Assembly (NCBI GenBank): GCA_902767315.1
Contig: CACXHB010000066.1
Location: forward strand, 1 to 42,677
From: an uncultured Eubacteriales bacterium
GTDB taxonomy: Bacteria; Bacillota; Clostridia; Christensenellales; Aristaeellaceae
Length of the DNA: 42,677 nt
Reading direction: 5' to 3'
The notes below the pieces were generated by a model. The model searched no databases, was not told the origin of the DNA, and saw only the letters and a program-made list of their open reading frames with translations. A program made the position numbers and the translations under genes. Positions 7,639 to 15,249 of the stretch are shown piece after piece; the stretch's first letter is position 1; every line of letters starts with the position of its first letter.

Positions 7639-9957
7639 TTACAGACTGTGCTTTACGCGGTCGTGTTCCTCGCAGCGCTTTGCGTCGTTAAAACGGTCCA
7701 GCGTGCCCACCAGATAGCCGGTGATGCGGCGGATGCGCTCGAAACGCACGTCGTCTTCCGAACGGCCGCAGTTGGGGCAGGTATCGCCGATGATGCCGTT
7801 ATAGCCGCAGCAGGGGTCGCGATCCACGGGATGGTTGATGGAACCATAGCCGATGCCGCTTTCCTTCATCAGCCGCACGATCTTCTCAAAAGCCTCCAGA
7901 TTCTGCGTGGTATCGCCGTCCAGTTCCACGTAGGAGATGTGTCCCGCGTTGGTCAGGGCGTGGTAGGGGGCCTCCAGACGGATCTTCTTGGCGGCGGAGA
8001 TGTTGTAATACACCGGAATGTGGAAGCTGTTGGTGTAGTATTCCCGGTCGGTAACGCCGGGGATCTTGCCGAATTTTTCCGCGTCGATGCGCACGAAGCG
8101 TCCGGAAAGGCCTTCCGCCGGGGTGGCCAACAGGGTGAAGTTCAGGCCGGTTTCCTTGCTCTTTTCGTCGCAGCGGCGGCGCATGTGTCCAATGATCTCC
8201 AGACCCATGTTCTGTGCCATTTCGCTTTCGCCGTGGTGCTGGCCGACCAGCGCCTTCAGCGCCTCCGCCAGGCCGATGAAGCCCACCGACAGGGTGCCGT
8301 GCTTCAGCACTTCCCGCACCTCGTCTTCCCACTTGAGCTTTTCGGAATCGATCCACACGCCCTGGCCCATGAGGAAGGGGTAATTGCGCACCCGCTTGCG
8401 GGCCTGAATTTCGAAGCGCTCCAGCAGCTGATCGAACACCAGATCCATCACCCGATCCAGACCGGAGAAGAAATCGTCGATGTTGCGATTGGCCTTGATG
8501 GCCAGCCGGGGCAGGTTGATGGAGGTGAAGCTCAGATTGCCGCGGCCGTTGGAGATTTCGCGGTTCTTATCATAGGTGTTGCCGATGACCCGGGTGCGGC
8601 AGCCCATGTAGGCGATTTCCGTCTCGGGATGGCCGGGCTTGTAATATTTCAGGTTGAAGGGCGCATCCTGGAACGAGAAGTTCGGGAAAAGCCGCTTGGC
8701 GGAGCAGCGCATGGCGTGCTTGAACAGGTCGTAATTGGGATCGCCGGGATTGTAGTTGATGCCTTCCTTCACCCGGAAAATCTGGATGGGGAAGATAGGG
8801 GTTTCGCCGTTGCCCAGGCCGGCTTCCGTGGCGGAAAGCAGGTTGTCCACCACCATGCGGGCCTCAGGAGAGGTATCCATGCCGTAATTGATGGAAGAGA
8901 AGGGCACCTGCGCGCCGGCGCGGGAATTCATGGTGTTCAGGTTGTGCACCAGCGCTTCCATGGCCTGATAGGTGGCGCGGTCGGTTTCCTCCACGGCCTT
9001 TTTGTGGGCGAAGGCCTGCAGGCGGACGATGGTGGGCTCGTCCATCCCCAGGCTGGTCAGGGCGCGGCTGTCCGCGGCCCGGAAGGGCTCGTTCTGCACC
9101 AGCGAGGGGTGAATTTCCCGATTGGCCATTTCCCTGAACAGGGGCACATAGCGCTCCTTCGCGTCTTCCATGCCGCACAGAAGCTCCAGCGCCCGCACCA
9201 TGTTGTCCCGATACCGCTTGGCAAAGGTCTTCTTTACGCCTTCAGCCATGGAATAATCGAAATTGACGATGCTCTGACCGCCGTGCTGATCGTTCTGGTT
9301 GGCCTGAATGGCGATGCAGGCCAGGGCGGAATAGGACGCGATATCCTGGGGCTCCCGCAAAAAGCCGTGGCCGGTGGAGAATCCGCCGTGGAACAGCTTG
9401 ATCAGGTCGATCTGGGTGCAGGTGGTGGTCAGGGTCAGAAAATCCATGTCGTGGATGTGGATGTCGCCGTTGCGATGAGCCTCGGCATGCTCGGGCTTCA
9501 AAACAAACATCAGGTTGAACTGCTTTGCGCCCTCGGAACCATATTTCAACATGGCGCCCATGGCGGTGTCGCCGTTGATGTTGGCGTTTTCCCGCTTGAT
9601 GTCGGAATCCACGGCGGCCTTGTTGGTGATGTCGTCGTATACCTGCATCAGCCGGGTGTTCATTTCGCGAATGCGGCTGCGCTCGGCGCGATAGAGAATA
9701 TAGTCCTTGGCGATCAGCACAAAGCCGTTGTCAATGAGCACCCGCTCCACCATGTCCTGAATCTCCTCCACGGAGGGAATGCTGTCGGCGGAGAAAGTCT
9801 GCTCCATCTGTGCGATCACCTGGTCGGTGAGCTTGTTGAGTACAGAAGCAGGCTTCGGGTTGTGGTTGGCCGTAAAGGCCTTATTCATCGCCTCATAAAT
9901 TTTGTCCCGGTCAAACGCCACAACACGGCCGTCGCGCTTTTTGATGTACTCAACCAT
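7639..9957 (-). CDS. nrdD: anaerobic ribonucleoside-triphosphate reductase (class III)
   Basis: A 772-residue glycyl-radical enzyme reducing NTPs to dNTPs without oxygen. The N-terminus is an ATP-cone allosteric domain (KKRDGRVVAFDRDKIYEAM). The C-terminus has a cysteine cluster (CCGYNG...CPNC) of the kind that binds zinc, then the glycyl-radical loop RRITGYLVG, with Gly747 the radical site. The start at 9957 has AAGGAG upstream. The gene stands alone: the activating radical-SAM protein NrdG, usually adjacent, is not next to it. The terminator at 7591-7630 follows directly. Transcription is from a consensus promoter covered by two NrdR-like boxes, so control by NrdR and dATP is likely. Confidence 0.97.
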   Translation of the reverse strand: MVEYIKKRDGRVVAFDRDKIYEAMNKAFTANHNPKPASVLNKLTDQVIAQMEQTFSADSIPSVEEIQDMVERVLIDNGFVLIAKDYILYRAERSRIREMNTRLMQVYDDITNKAAVDSDIKRENANINGDTAMGAMLKYGSEGAKQFNLMFVLKPEHAEAHRNGDIHIHDMDFLTLTTTCTQIDLIKLFHGGFSTGHGFLREPQDIASYSALACIAIQANQNDQHGGQSIVNFDYSMAEGVKKTFAKRYRDNMVRALELLCGMEDAKERYVPLFREMANREIHPSLVQNEPFRAADSRALTSLGMDEPTIVRLQAFAHKKAVEETDRATYQAMEALVHNLNTMNSRAGAQVPFSSINYGMDTSPEARMVVDNLLSATEAGLGNGETPIFPIQIFRVKEGINYNPGDPNYDLFKHAMRCSAKRLFPNFSFQDAPFNLKYYKPGHPETEIAYMGCRTRVIGNTYDKNREISNGRGNLSFTSINLPRLAIKANRNIDDFFSGLDRVMDLVFDQLLERFEIQARKRVRNYPFLMGQGVWIDSEKLKWEDEVREVLKHGTLSVGFIGLAEALKALVGQHHGESEMAQNMGLEIIGHMRRRCDEKSKETGLNFTLLATPAEGLSGRFVRIDAEKFGKIPGVTDREYYTNSFHIPVYYNISAAKKIRLEAPYHALTNAGHISYVELDGDTTQNLEAFEKIVRLMKESGIGYGSINHPVDRDPCCGYNGIIGDTCPNCGRSEDDVRFERIRRITGYLVGTLDRFNDAKRCEEHDRVKHSL

Positions 9958-9993
9958 TGCCTCTCGTTCTCCTTCTTTTCAAAATATCACTAA

Positions 9994-10009
9994 ACACATT
10001 ATATTGTGG
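9994..10009 (-). promoter_or_regulatory. NrdR box, promoter-proximal
   Basis: Read on the minus strand this 16-mer is CCACAATATAATGTGT, matching 14 of 16 positions of the NrdR consensus as I recall it (ACACAATATATTGTGT). It overlaps the nrdD -10 box, the usual place for repression. Confidence 0.65.
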
Positions 10010-10026
10010 TCTGGCTGGAATGTCAA
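9998..10026 (-). promoter_or_regulatory. consensus sigma-A promoter of nrdD
   Basis: On the minus strand a perfect TTGACA (10021-10026), a 17-base spacer and a perfect TATAAT (9998-10003). Such a strong promoter normally needs repression, which the overlapping NrdR-like boxes could provide. Confidence 0.88.
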
Positions 10027-10041
10027 CCCCATATTTTGTAT
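10026..10041 (-). promoter_or_regulatory. NrdR box, promoter-distal
   Basis: The minus-strand 16-mer ATACAAAATATGGGGT matches 12 of 16 positions of the same consensus. It lies 16 bases from the proximal box (32 bp centre to centre, about three helical turns), the paired layout typical of NrdR operators, and touches the -35 box. Confidence 0.5.
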
Positions 10042-10086
10042 ATCTGAAGATTTAATATCCCCTCGTATCATGCCCAAACGGCTATT

Positions 10087-10115
10087 ATTATACCTGCTTG
10101 ACCCCGGTTTTGCAA
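10087..10115 (-). promoter_or_regulatory. second upstream promoter toward nrdD
   Basis: On the minus strand TTGCAA (10110-10115), 17 bases and TATAAT (10087-10092). It would start transcription near 10080, about 120 bases before nrdD. Its relevance is unproven. The rest of the 9958-10257 gap holds only promoter elements and a G/C-rich stretch at 10160-10190. Confidence 0.5.
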
Positions 10116-10199
10116 GGGCAAAAATCCCATCCGGGCGAGTTTAACAAGGCGTTCGAATATGCCCCCCGGACCCGGCGGGGGCTCCGGCGAAATCCGCGA

Positions 10200-10228
10200 T
10201 TGCATTCTTCCGGGAAATGCGTTATGAT
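10200..10228 (+). promoter_or_regulatory. sigma-A promoter of thyX
   Basis: TTGCAT (10200-10205), 17 bases, TATGAT (10223-10228). The ribosome site GAAGGAGG lies at 10242-10249, just before the ATG at 10258. Confidence 0.65.
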
Positions 10229-10257
10229 AATAGGGATTTACGAAGGAGGTTTTTGAC

Positions 10258-11586
10258 ATGAATCAGGCGCGGGCAATTCTGCTGTTCGAAAATGAAAACC
10301 AGCGCTGCGTGGTGGCCTCCGCCGCGCGAATTTCCACCGGAGAGGGAACCGCCATGGAGATTTTTTCCCGGGCGGGGAACCCGGAAAAGGACGGAAAGCT
10401 CATTAAAAAGGTGCTCTCCTCAGGCCATAAATCCATTCTGGAGCATCAGTTTTTTTCCATTGCCTTTAACGACGTCAGCGTACTGGCGGAACAGTTTATG
10501 ATCGAACACCGGCTGGCTTCCTACACGGTGAAATCCCGGCGCTATGTGAACTATTCCGGGGCGGGCTATCTTGTTCCGACGGGACTGCCGAAAAATCAGC
10601 TTTCGGCGTATCGTTCCGGAATGGACCGGCTGTTCGCCCTTTACGACCGGCTCTGCGCAGCGGGAGTTCCCCGGGAGGACGCGCGGTTTATCCTGCCGTA
10701 TTCCTTCCGCAGTAATTTTTACATGACCCTCAACGGCCGGGAACTGGTTCGGCTGATCGGCGAAATGTGCTGCGGCCGGGCAGCAAACCAGCCGGAGCTG
10801 AAGCGCCTGGGTGAGCAGCTGAAGGAGCAGGTGGAAAAGCTCTATCCCGGCGTAATCGCCGCAGAAACGGCCCATATGCCGCCCTGCGCCCTGCCGGAGC
10901 GGAACATTACCCCTGCCGCCGGCGGCCCCGTAAAGGGGGAAGGAAGGCTTCTCGCGCTGTCTGAAGACTGCCGGGAGGCCCTGAGTCAGGCCATGGCCTT
11001 TTCCGGGCGTTTCCCACCGGTAAACGGAACCTACCTGACCCGGGAAAACCTGCGGGCCCTGACGGGCGATCAGCGGCCCAGGGAGCTGGAATTTATCCAC
11101 GCCCGGTTCCTGATCAGGAATGTATCCCTGGCCAGCGTGACCCATTTTACCCGCCACCGGATGCAGTCCCTGCTGGCGCCGGAGGTATCCCGCGCCCTGG
11201 AACCGGGAAACTATGTTCTGCCGGAGACGATCCAGGCCGATCCCGCCCTGCGGGCTCTGTATGAGGACGCTTTCCGTCAGCAGGCGGCCCTGGCCCGGGA
11301 ACTGCTGGCGGCGGGCCTGCCTGTGGAAGAGGCGGGGTATCTGGCCCTGGCGGGTCAGGTAATCGACCTGATGCTGGAAATGAACGGCCGGGAGCTTCTG
11401 CACTTTTTGAAGCTGCGCACCTGCAGCCGGGCCCAGTGGGAAATCCGCGCCCTGGCGGAGGAAATGCTGGCGCATCTTCAGAAGGCCTGTCCGGAAATTT
11501 TCCGGGATTTCGGCCCCAGCTGTCTGGTGGAGGGCCGCTGTCCCGAAGGCCGGCTCAGCTGCGGTAAACCCAGAACGAGACAATGA
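10258..11586 (+). CDS. thyX: tandem-domain FAD-dependent thymidylate synthase (ThyX-like)
   Basis: A 442-residue protein made of two ThyX-like halves, roughly double the usual ~220-300 length. ThyX methylates dUMP to dTMP with methylene-tetrahydrofolate and reduced FAD. Half 1 (about 1-205) has EHRLASYTVKSRRY (83-96): the RHRx7S signature with its first Arg replaced by Glu but Ser93 and Arg95 kept. Its C-terminal helix NGRELVRLIGEMCC lacks the LR...AQWEIR motif. Half 2 (about 240-442) has a true RHR (299-301), but Glu309 stands where the signature Ser belongs; its C-terminal NGRELLHFLKLRTC and RAQWEIR (391-397) are intact. The active site of ThyX is built between subunits, so the halves may form one composite site. 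The class I amidase follows 13 bases downstream. Confidence 0.85.
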   Translation: MNQARAILLFENENQRCVVASAARISTGEGTAMEIFSRAGNPEKDGKLIKKVLSSGHKSILEHQFFSIAFNDVSVLAEQFMIEHRLASYTVKSRRYVNYSGAGYLVPTGLPKNQLSAYRSGMDRLFALYDRLCAAGVPREDARFILPYSFRSNFYMTLNGRELVRLIGEMCCGRAANQPELKRLGEQLKEQVEKLYPGVIAAETAHMPPCALPERNITPAAGGPVKGEGRLLALSEDCREALSQAMAFSGRFPPVNGTYLTRENLRALTGDQRPRELEFIHARFLIRNVSLASVTHFTRHRMQSLLAPEVSRALEPGNYVLPETIQADPALRALYEDAFRQQAALARELLAAGLPVEEAGYLALAGQVIDLMLEMNGRELLHFLKLRTCSRAQWEIRALAEEMLAHLQKACPEIFRDFGPSCLVEGRCPEGRLSCGKPRTRQ

Positions 11587-11599
11587 GGTGAACATTCAA

Positions 11600-12307
11600 A
11601 TGAAAAAACCTGTTATCGGCATCACGCCTTATCGGAAGAGCGAAACCGGCGAACGGTATATGCCGGAAGGTTATGTCAAGGGCATCGAGGCCATCGACTG
11701 CGAAATGCGGGTCATCGATTATATGACCTTTGACCTGGAAAAGCTGCCCGCCCTGGCGGAGGAATTGGACGGCATGATCTTTTCCGGCGGTCCGGATGTG
11801 GACCCCGTCCGCTATGGCGAAACGGACTGGCCCGAGGCCGGTTCTCACGTGCCCCAGCGGGATGAACTGGAAATTCGCCTGCTGAAGCTGCTTTTGCCGA
11901 AAAATACGCCGGTTCTGGGCATCTGCCGGGGCCTGCAGATAATCAACGCCGGCATGGGCGGCACGCTGGTACAGCACGTGCCCAAGGTCTACGGCTGCGT
12001 CCATCAGCAGGAGGAAAACGATCCGCCCTTCGTGCATGAGGTCACCCTGACCCCCGGCTCCCGCACGGCGACAATTTTCGGCACGGAAAAGCTCATGACC
12101 AACAGCTATCACCATCAGTCCGCCCGGGAAGTGGCTCCGGGACTTGTGGCGGTGGGCAAGGCGGGGGAGGTCATCGAAGCCCTGGAAATGCCCGGCGACC
12201 GGTTCCTCGTGTGCCTGCAGTGGCACCCGGAGAAGACCCTGGGCATGGACGAATACTCCATTCTGCCCTTCCAGGCCCTGCGAAAGGCCATCGACGAAAA
12301 TCGCTGA
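11600..12307 (+). CDS. gamma-glutamyl-GABA hydrolase family protein (class I amidotransferase fold, peptidase C26)
   Basis: A 235-residue cytoplasmic hydrolase of the PuuD/C26 family, which cleaves gamma-glutamyl amides such as gamma-glutamyl-GABA. The oxyanion loop SGGPDVDP (62-69), nucleophile Cys109 in GICRG and the His209/Glu211 pair in WHPE complete the catalytic triad. The start at 11600 has GAGGTG 9 bases upstream; a GTG at 11588 would overlap that ribosome site. It is probably co-transcribed with thyX. No putrescine-pathway genes are nearby, so the true substrate is open. Confidence 0.88.
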   Translation: MKKPVIGITPYRKSETGERYMPEGYVKGIEAIDCEMRVIDYMTFDLEKLPALAEELDGMIFSGGPDVDPVRYGETDWPEAGSHVPQRDELEIRLLKLLLPKNTPVLGICRGLQIINAGMGGTLVQHVPKVYGCVHQQEENDPPFVHEVTLTPGSRTATIFGTEKLMTNSYHHQSAREVAPGLVAVGKAGEVIEALEMPGDRFLVCLQWHPEKTLGMDEYSILPFQALRKAIDENR

Positions 12308-12317
12308 CCCCTCACAA

Positions 12318-12349
12318 CGCCTCCGCGAATTTTCAAAAACGCGGGGGCG
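12318..12349. terminator. hairpin between convergent puuD-like gene and recX
   Basis: A 10-bp stem CGCCTCCGCG/CGCGGGGGCG (12318-12327 with 12340-12349, one G-T pair) encloses an A/T-rich loop. No strong T tract follows on either strand, so termination would be modest. Confidence 0.45.
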
Positions 12350-12358
12350 AAGGTCTGT

Positions 12359-12979
12359 TTATTCTGTTTCCCAATCCTCCAGCGCGGAGGAAATCACATC
12401 CCAGGAAAATCCCCGCCGGGCCAGGGCCTGGGAAAGCTTTGCCCGTGCCTCCCGGGGCGGCAGATCCCGATATTTGCGGCCCAGCTTTTCAGCGGCCTGC
12501 CGGGCGGCGGTGCGCTGCTGATCGTCGTCCAGGGACTCCATGGCGCTTTCGATGTCCGCTTCGGATATGCCCTTGGCCATCATCTTGCGGCGCAGGGCGT
12601 ACCGGCCCACGGGTTTGCCCGCGGCGCTTTCCGCCAGCCGGGAGGCATAGCGCAGATCGTCCACCAGCCCGGCCTCTGTCAGCCGCGCCACCGCCGCTTC
12701 CGCCGCCGGGGGCACGTAGCCTTTGTACACCAGCGCCCGAGTCAGGTCGCTTCCCGTGCGCTCGGAACGATCCAGACACGTAAGCGCCGCTTCGTAGGCG
12801 TCCTTGAACTGGGCGGCGGCCAGCTGGTCCGTGTAGGCTTCGGGATCGATCACGTCCCCCTCGCGCAGGGGATTTTTCTGAAAATGCTTCCAGGCAATCC
12901 GCAAAAGGAGACTGCCGTCGGCGTATACATACGCCAGGGCGCGCACCCTGCGCACCTGGGAAATGACAACCACATGCAT
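12359..12979 (-). CDS. recX: regulatory protein RecX
   Basis: A 206-residue RecX family member, which binds RecA filaments and limits their activity. It shows the tandem three-helix repeats of the family: RALVYKGYVPPAAEAAVARL, then GRYALRRKMMAKGISEADIE, then ALARRGFSWDVISSALED at the C-terminus. The N-terminal ~60 residues form a beta-strand extension found in Firmicutes RecX. The start is uncertain: ATG at 12979 touches GAGGTG too closely, while GTG at 12973 has ideal spacing; the longer form is given. It is divergent from yebC and convergent with the amidase gene. Confidence 0.88.
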   Translation of the reverse strand: MHVVVISQVRRVRALAYVYADGSLLLRIAWKHFQKNPLREGDVIDPEAYTDQLAAAQFKDAYEAALTCLDRSERTGSDLTRALVYKGYVPPAAEAAVARLTEAGLVDDLRYASRLAESAAGKPVGRYALRRKMMAKGISEADIESAMESLDDDQQRTAARQAAEKLGRKYRDLPPREARAKLSQALARRGFSWDVISSALEDWETE

Positions 12980-13019
12980 CACCTCACACATATTGTAACC
13001 GATATTCCCATAGATTTTC

Positions 13020-13049
13020 TTGACGGGGAAGTGCACTTTGTGTTATGAT
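13020..13049 (+). promoter_or_regulatory. sigma-A promoter of yebC
   Basis: TTGACG (13020-13025), an 18-base spacer, TATGAT (13044-13049). GGGAGG at 13068-13073 is the ribosome site for the ATG at 13082. Confidence 0.7.
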
Positions 13050-13081
13050 ATTCGTATACGTGAAACTGGGAGGTATGTTCC

Positions 13082-13831
13082 ATGTCCGGACATAACAAAT
13101 GGTCAACCATAAAGCATAAGAAGGAAAAGACCGACGCGCAGCGCGGTAAGATATTCACCAAGATCGGCCGTGAAATCGCCATCGCCGTGCGTGAAGGCGG
13201 CAGCGCGGATCCCAACACCAATTCCAAATTGAAGGACGTCGTGGCCAAGGCCAAGGCGGCCAACATGCCCAACGAAAACATCCAGCGCTCCATCAAGAAG
13301 GCCGCCGGCGAAGGCGACGCCGCTTCCTACAAGGAGATCACCTACGAGGGATACGCCCCCGGCGGAATCGCCGTCATTGTGGAAGTGGTGACAGACAACC
13401 TGAACCGTACCGCCAGCGAAGTGCGCCACATTTTTGATAAGTGCGGCGGCTCTCTGGGCGCCACCGGCTGCGTTTCCTGGAAGTTCGAGCGCAAGGGCGT
13501 TATCGAAGTGGAAAACGATAAGGGCCTGGACGAGGACGAGATGATGATGATCGCCCTGGACGCGGGCGCTGCCGACGTGGAATATGGCGGAGACACCGCT
13601 GTGATTTACACCGACCCCAACGAATTTTCTCAGGTGCGGGAGAATCTGGAAAACGCCGGCATGAAGTTCCTTTCCGCCGAACGCGCCATGGTGCCCACCA
13701 CTACCACCGAGATCACCGACCCCGAAATGGCGGCCAAGGTGCAGAAGCTGCTGGACTGGCTGGATGATTACGACGACACCCAGGAAGTCTATCACGACGC
13801 GGAGCTGCCCGAGGAAGAAGAGGAAGAATAA
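13082..13831 (+). CDS. yebC: YebC/PmpR family protein
   Basis: A 249-residue YebC/TACO1 family protein, the standard length. The start [14 protein letters not shown] and the following [12 protein letters not shown] are diagnostic. The family was long annotated as a transcription regulator; more recent work describes it as a ribosome-associated factor that helps synthesis of proline-rich stretches. The C-terminus is an acidic tail ending in a run of Glu. It has its own promoter and is followed by a terminator before murI. Confidence 0.95.
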   Translation: MSGHNKWSTIKHKKEKTDAQRGKIFTKIGREIAIAVREGGSADPNTNSKLKDVVAKAKAANMPNENIQRSIKKAAGEGDAASYKEITYEGYAPGGIAVIVEVVTDNLNRTASEVRHIFDKCGGSLGATGCVSWKFERKGVIEVENDKGLDEDEMMMIALDAGAADVEYGGDTAVIYTDPNEFSQVRENLENAGMKFLSAERAMVPTTTTEITDPEMAAKVQKLLDWLDDYDDTQEVYHDAELPEEEEEE

Positions 13832-13857
13832 TTCGCCTCAGGGCGAAACAGAAGGCG

Positions 13858-13886
13858 CAGGGCGGCAGGAACCGCCCTGTGTTTTT
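13858..13886 (+). terminator. rho-independent terminator after yebC
   Basis: CAGGGCGG (13858-13865) pairs with CCGCCCTG (13872-13879) around a 6-base loop, then TGTTTTT. Only 17 bases separate its end from murI, which therefore depends on readthrough or an internal promoter. Confidence 0.75.
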
Positions 13887-13903
13887 CACGGAGGTGTTCC
13901 CTT

Positions 13904-14665
13904 ATGGCGGATAACCGGCCCATTGGCGTAATGGATTCCGGCTTCGGCGGCATGTCCACCCTGAAAACCCTGCGAGAGATCCTGCCCCGGGAAAGCTTCG
14001 TCTTCTGGGGGGATAACGCCCACGCCCCTTACGGCGTGCATACCGCCCGGGAGATTCAGGATTACACCATGGAAGTGGTGCGCCGCCTGCTGGAAAAGGA
14101 CGTAAAGGCCATCGTCATCGCCTGCAATACCGCCACCTCTGCCGCGGCGGCCACCCTACGGGAACAGCTCTCGCTGCCCGTGCTGGGGCTGGAACCGGCG
14201 CTGAAGCCGGCGGTGGAATACGCGGGGGACGGTCTGGTGGCGGTGCTGGCCACTCCGGCCACGCTGAAATTGGAAAAATATCAGCAGCTTTCCCTGAAAT
14301 ACGGCCGCAATACGGTAAACGTGCCCTGCCCGGAACTGGTGGAACTGGTGGAAGCCGGACAGACGGATACCCCCCAGGTGCGCGCCTGCATCGAGGAAAA
14401 GCTGTCGGCCTATCGGGGGCGTCTCAAGGCCGTAGTGCTGGGCTGCACGCATTTCGTGTGGCTTCGGGACGCGGTGCAGCGGGCAGTGCCCGGGGTGCGC
14501 GTTTTTGATGGCAATCAGGGCCTGGCCCTGCATCTGATAGACGTTCTGCAAACCAATCGCCTGGAAACAGCCGCCGAATATGGCACTTGCGAATATCATA
14601 CCACTTCGCAGGATCCGGAAATTCTGCGCCGCCTGGAGGACTTCGCCCGCCGGGTAGAGGGCTGA
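13904..14665 (+). CDS. murI: glutamate racemase
   Basis: A 253-residue cofactor-independent racemase that supplies D-glutamate for peptidoglycan. Catalytic cysteines are Cys74 in ACNTAT and Cys182 in GCTHF; Asp11-Ser12 in MDSGFGG bind substrate, and DNAHAPYG is typical of the family. The ribosome site GGAGGTG lies at 13890-13896. The length is normal. A strong bidirectional terminator follows. Confidence 0.96.
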   Translation: MADNRPIGVMDSGFGGMSTLKTLREILPRESFVFWGDNAHAPYGVHTAREIQDYTMEVVRRLLEKDVKAIVIACNTATSAAAATLREQLSLPVLGLEPALKPAVEYAGDGLVAVLATPATLKLEKYQQLSLKYGRNTVNVPCPELVELVEAGQTDTPQVRACIEEKLSAYRGRLKAVVLGCTHFVWLRDAVQRAVPGVRVFDGNQGLALHLIDVLQTNRLETAAEYGTCEYHTTSQDPEILRRLEDFARRVEG

Positions 14666-14677
14666 TCCGGGCATAAA

Positions 14678-14719
14678 ACAACCGCACGCATCAGAAAAAA
14701 GATACGTGCGGTTGTTTTT
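14678..14719. terminator. bidirectional rho-independent terminator
   Basis: The 11-bp stem ACAACCGCACG (14678-14688) pairs with CGTGCGGTTGT (14705-14715), followed by T5 on the plus strand and TTGTTTTA on the minus strand. It ends murI and, from the other side, the comEC-holA operon. Confidence 0.9.
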
Positions 14720-14744
14720 GTGCGTCAGTGAGAGAGAAGGCGCG

Positions 14745-15227
14745 TCAGTCGTCGGAATAGATCACCATTTCGGAATCCGATACGTATTCCTTGTCCCACA
14801 GGACGTAATCGCATCCGGCATAATCCTGAGTCACGCTGCCCCAGGTGGCATACCGGTATCCGGCAAAGGCGGAACCGGTATCGTCCGTGATCAATACCAG
14901 CGTCTCCACATCGTCAGAGGAGGGCTCGCTCAGGGGCACGGCCACCTTCCAACTGCCGCCGGAAGCGCAATAGGCCACGGCATAGGTGGTCTGCACGCCG
15001 CCGCCAAACTGGCTGAAATTGCCCGTGACAAATTTTTCCAATTCGGAAGCGTCCGCGCACCCCAGAATGTCCGCCGCGCCCGAATAATCCCCTGCGTCAA
15101 ATTTCTTTAAGACGCTTTTCGCGTCGTCCATCAGGTTGGAATTGAAGCCCGGATACTCTTCCGCCCCGGCAAAAACGGGCAGCAGCGCCAGACAGAAACA
15201 AATTGCGAACGTCAGAAACCGTTTCAT
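14745..15227 (-). CDS. small secreted protein of unknown function
   Basis: A 160-residue protein I do not recognise. The start at 15227 is chosen because GAGGAG lies upstream and it opens a clear signal peptide, MKRFLTFAICFCLALLP followed by VFAGA, with likely cleavage before EEYPG; no lipobox. The mature part (~138 residues) is acidic with short repeats of aromatic and small residues and two or three Cys. It starts 22 bases after holA and ends at the murI terminator, so it is the last gene of the MBL-comEC-holA unit. Nothing links it functionally to DNA uptake beyond position. Confidence 0.7.
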   Translation of the reverse strand: MKRFLTFAICFCLALLPVFAGAEEYPGFNSNLMDDAKSVLKKFDAGDYSGAADILGCADASELEKFVTGNFSQFGGGVQTTYAVAYCASGGSWKVAVPLSEPSSDDVETLVLITDDTGSAFAGYRYATWGSVTQDYAGCDYVLWDKEYVSDSEMVIYSDD

Positions 15228-15249
15228 ACCATCACTCCTCTGGTTTCGT

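Noticed and set aside
7648..9993. A 781-codon open frame on the plus strand
   Set aside because: It is the antisense shadow of nrdD; its translation is rich in His, Gly and Ala runs, has no domain and no ribosome site. G+C-rich codon bias leaves the opposite strand open.
10155..10190. G/C-rich inverted repeat GCCCCC/GGGGGC between nrdD and thyX
   Set aside because: No T tract on either strand and no gene ends nearby, so it is not called a terminator; no riboswitch fold recognised.
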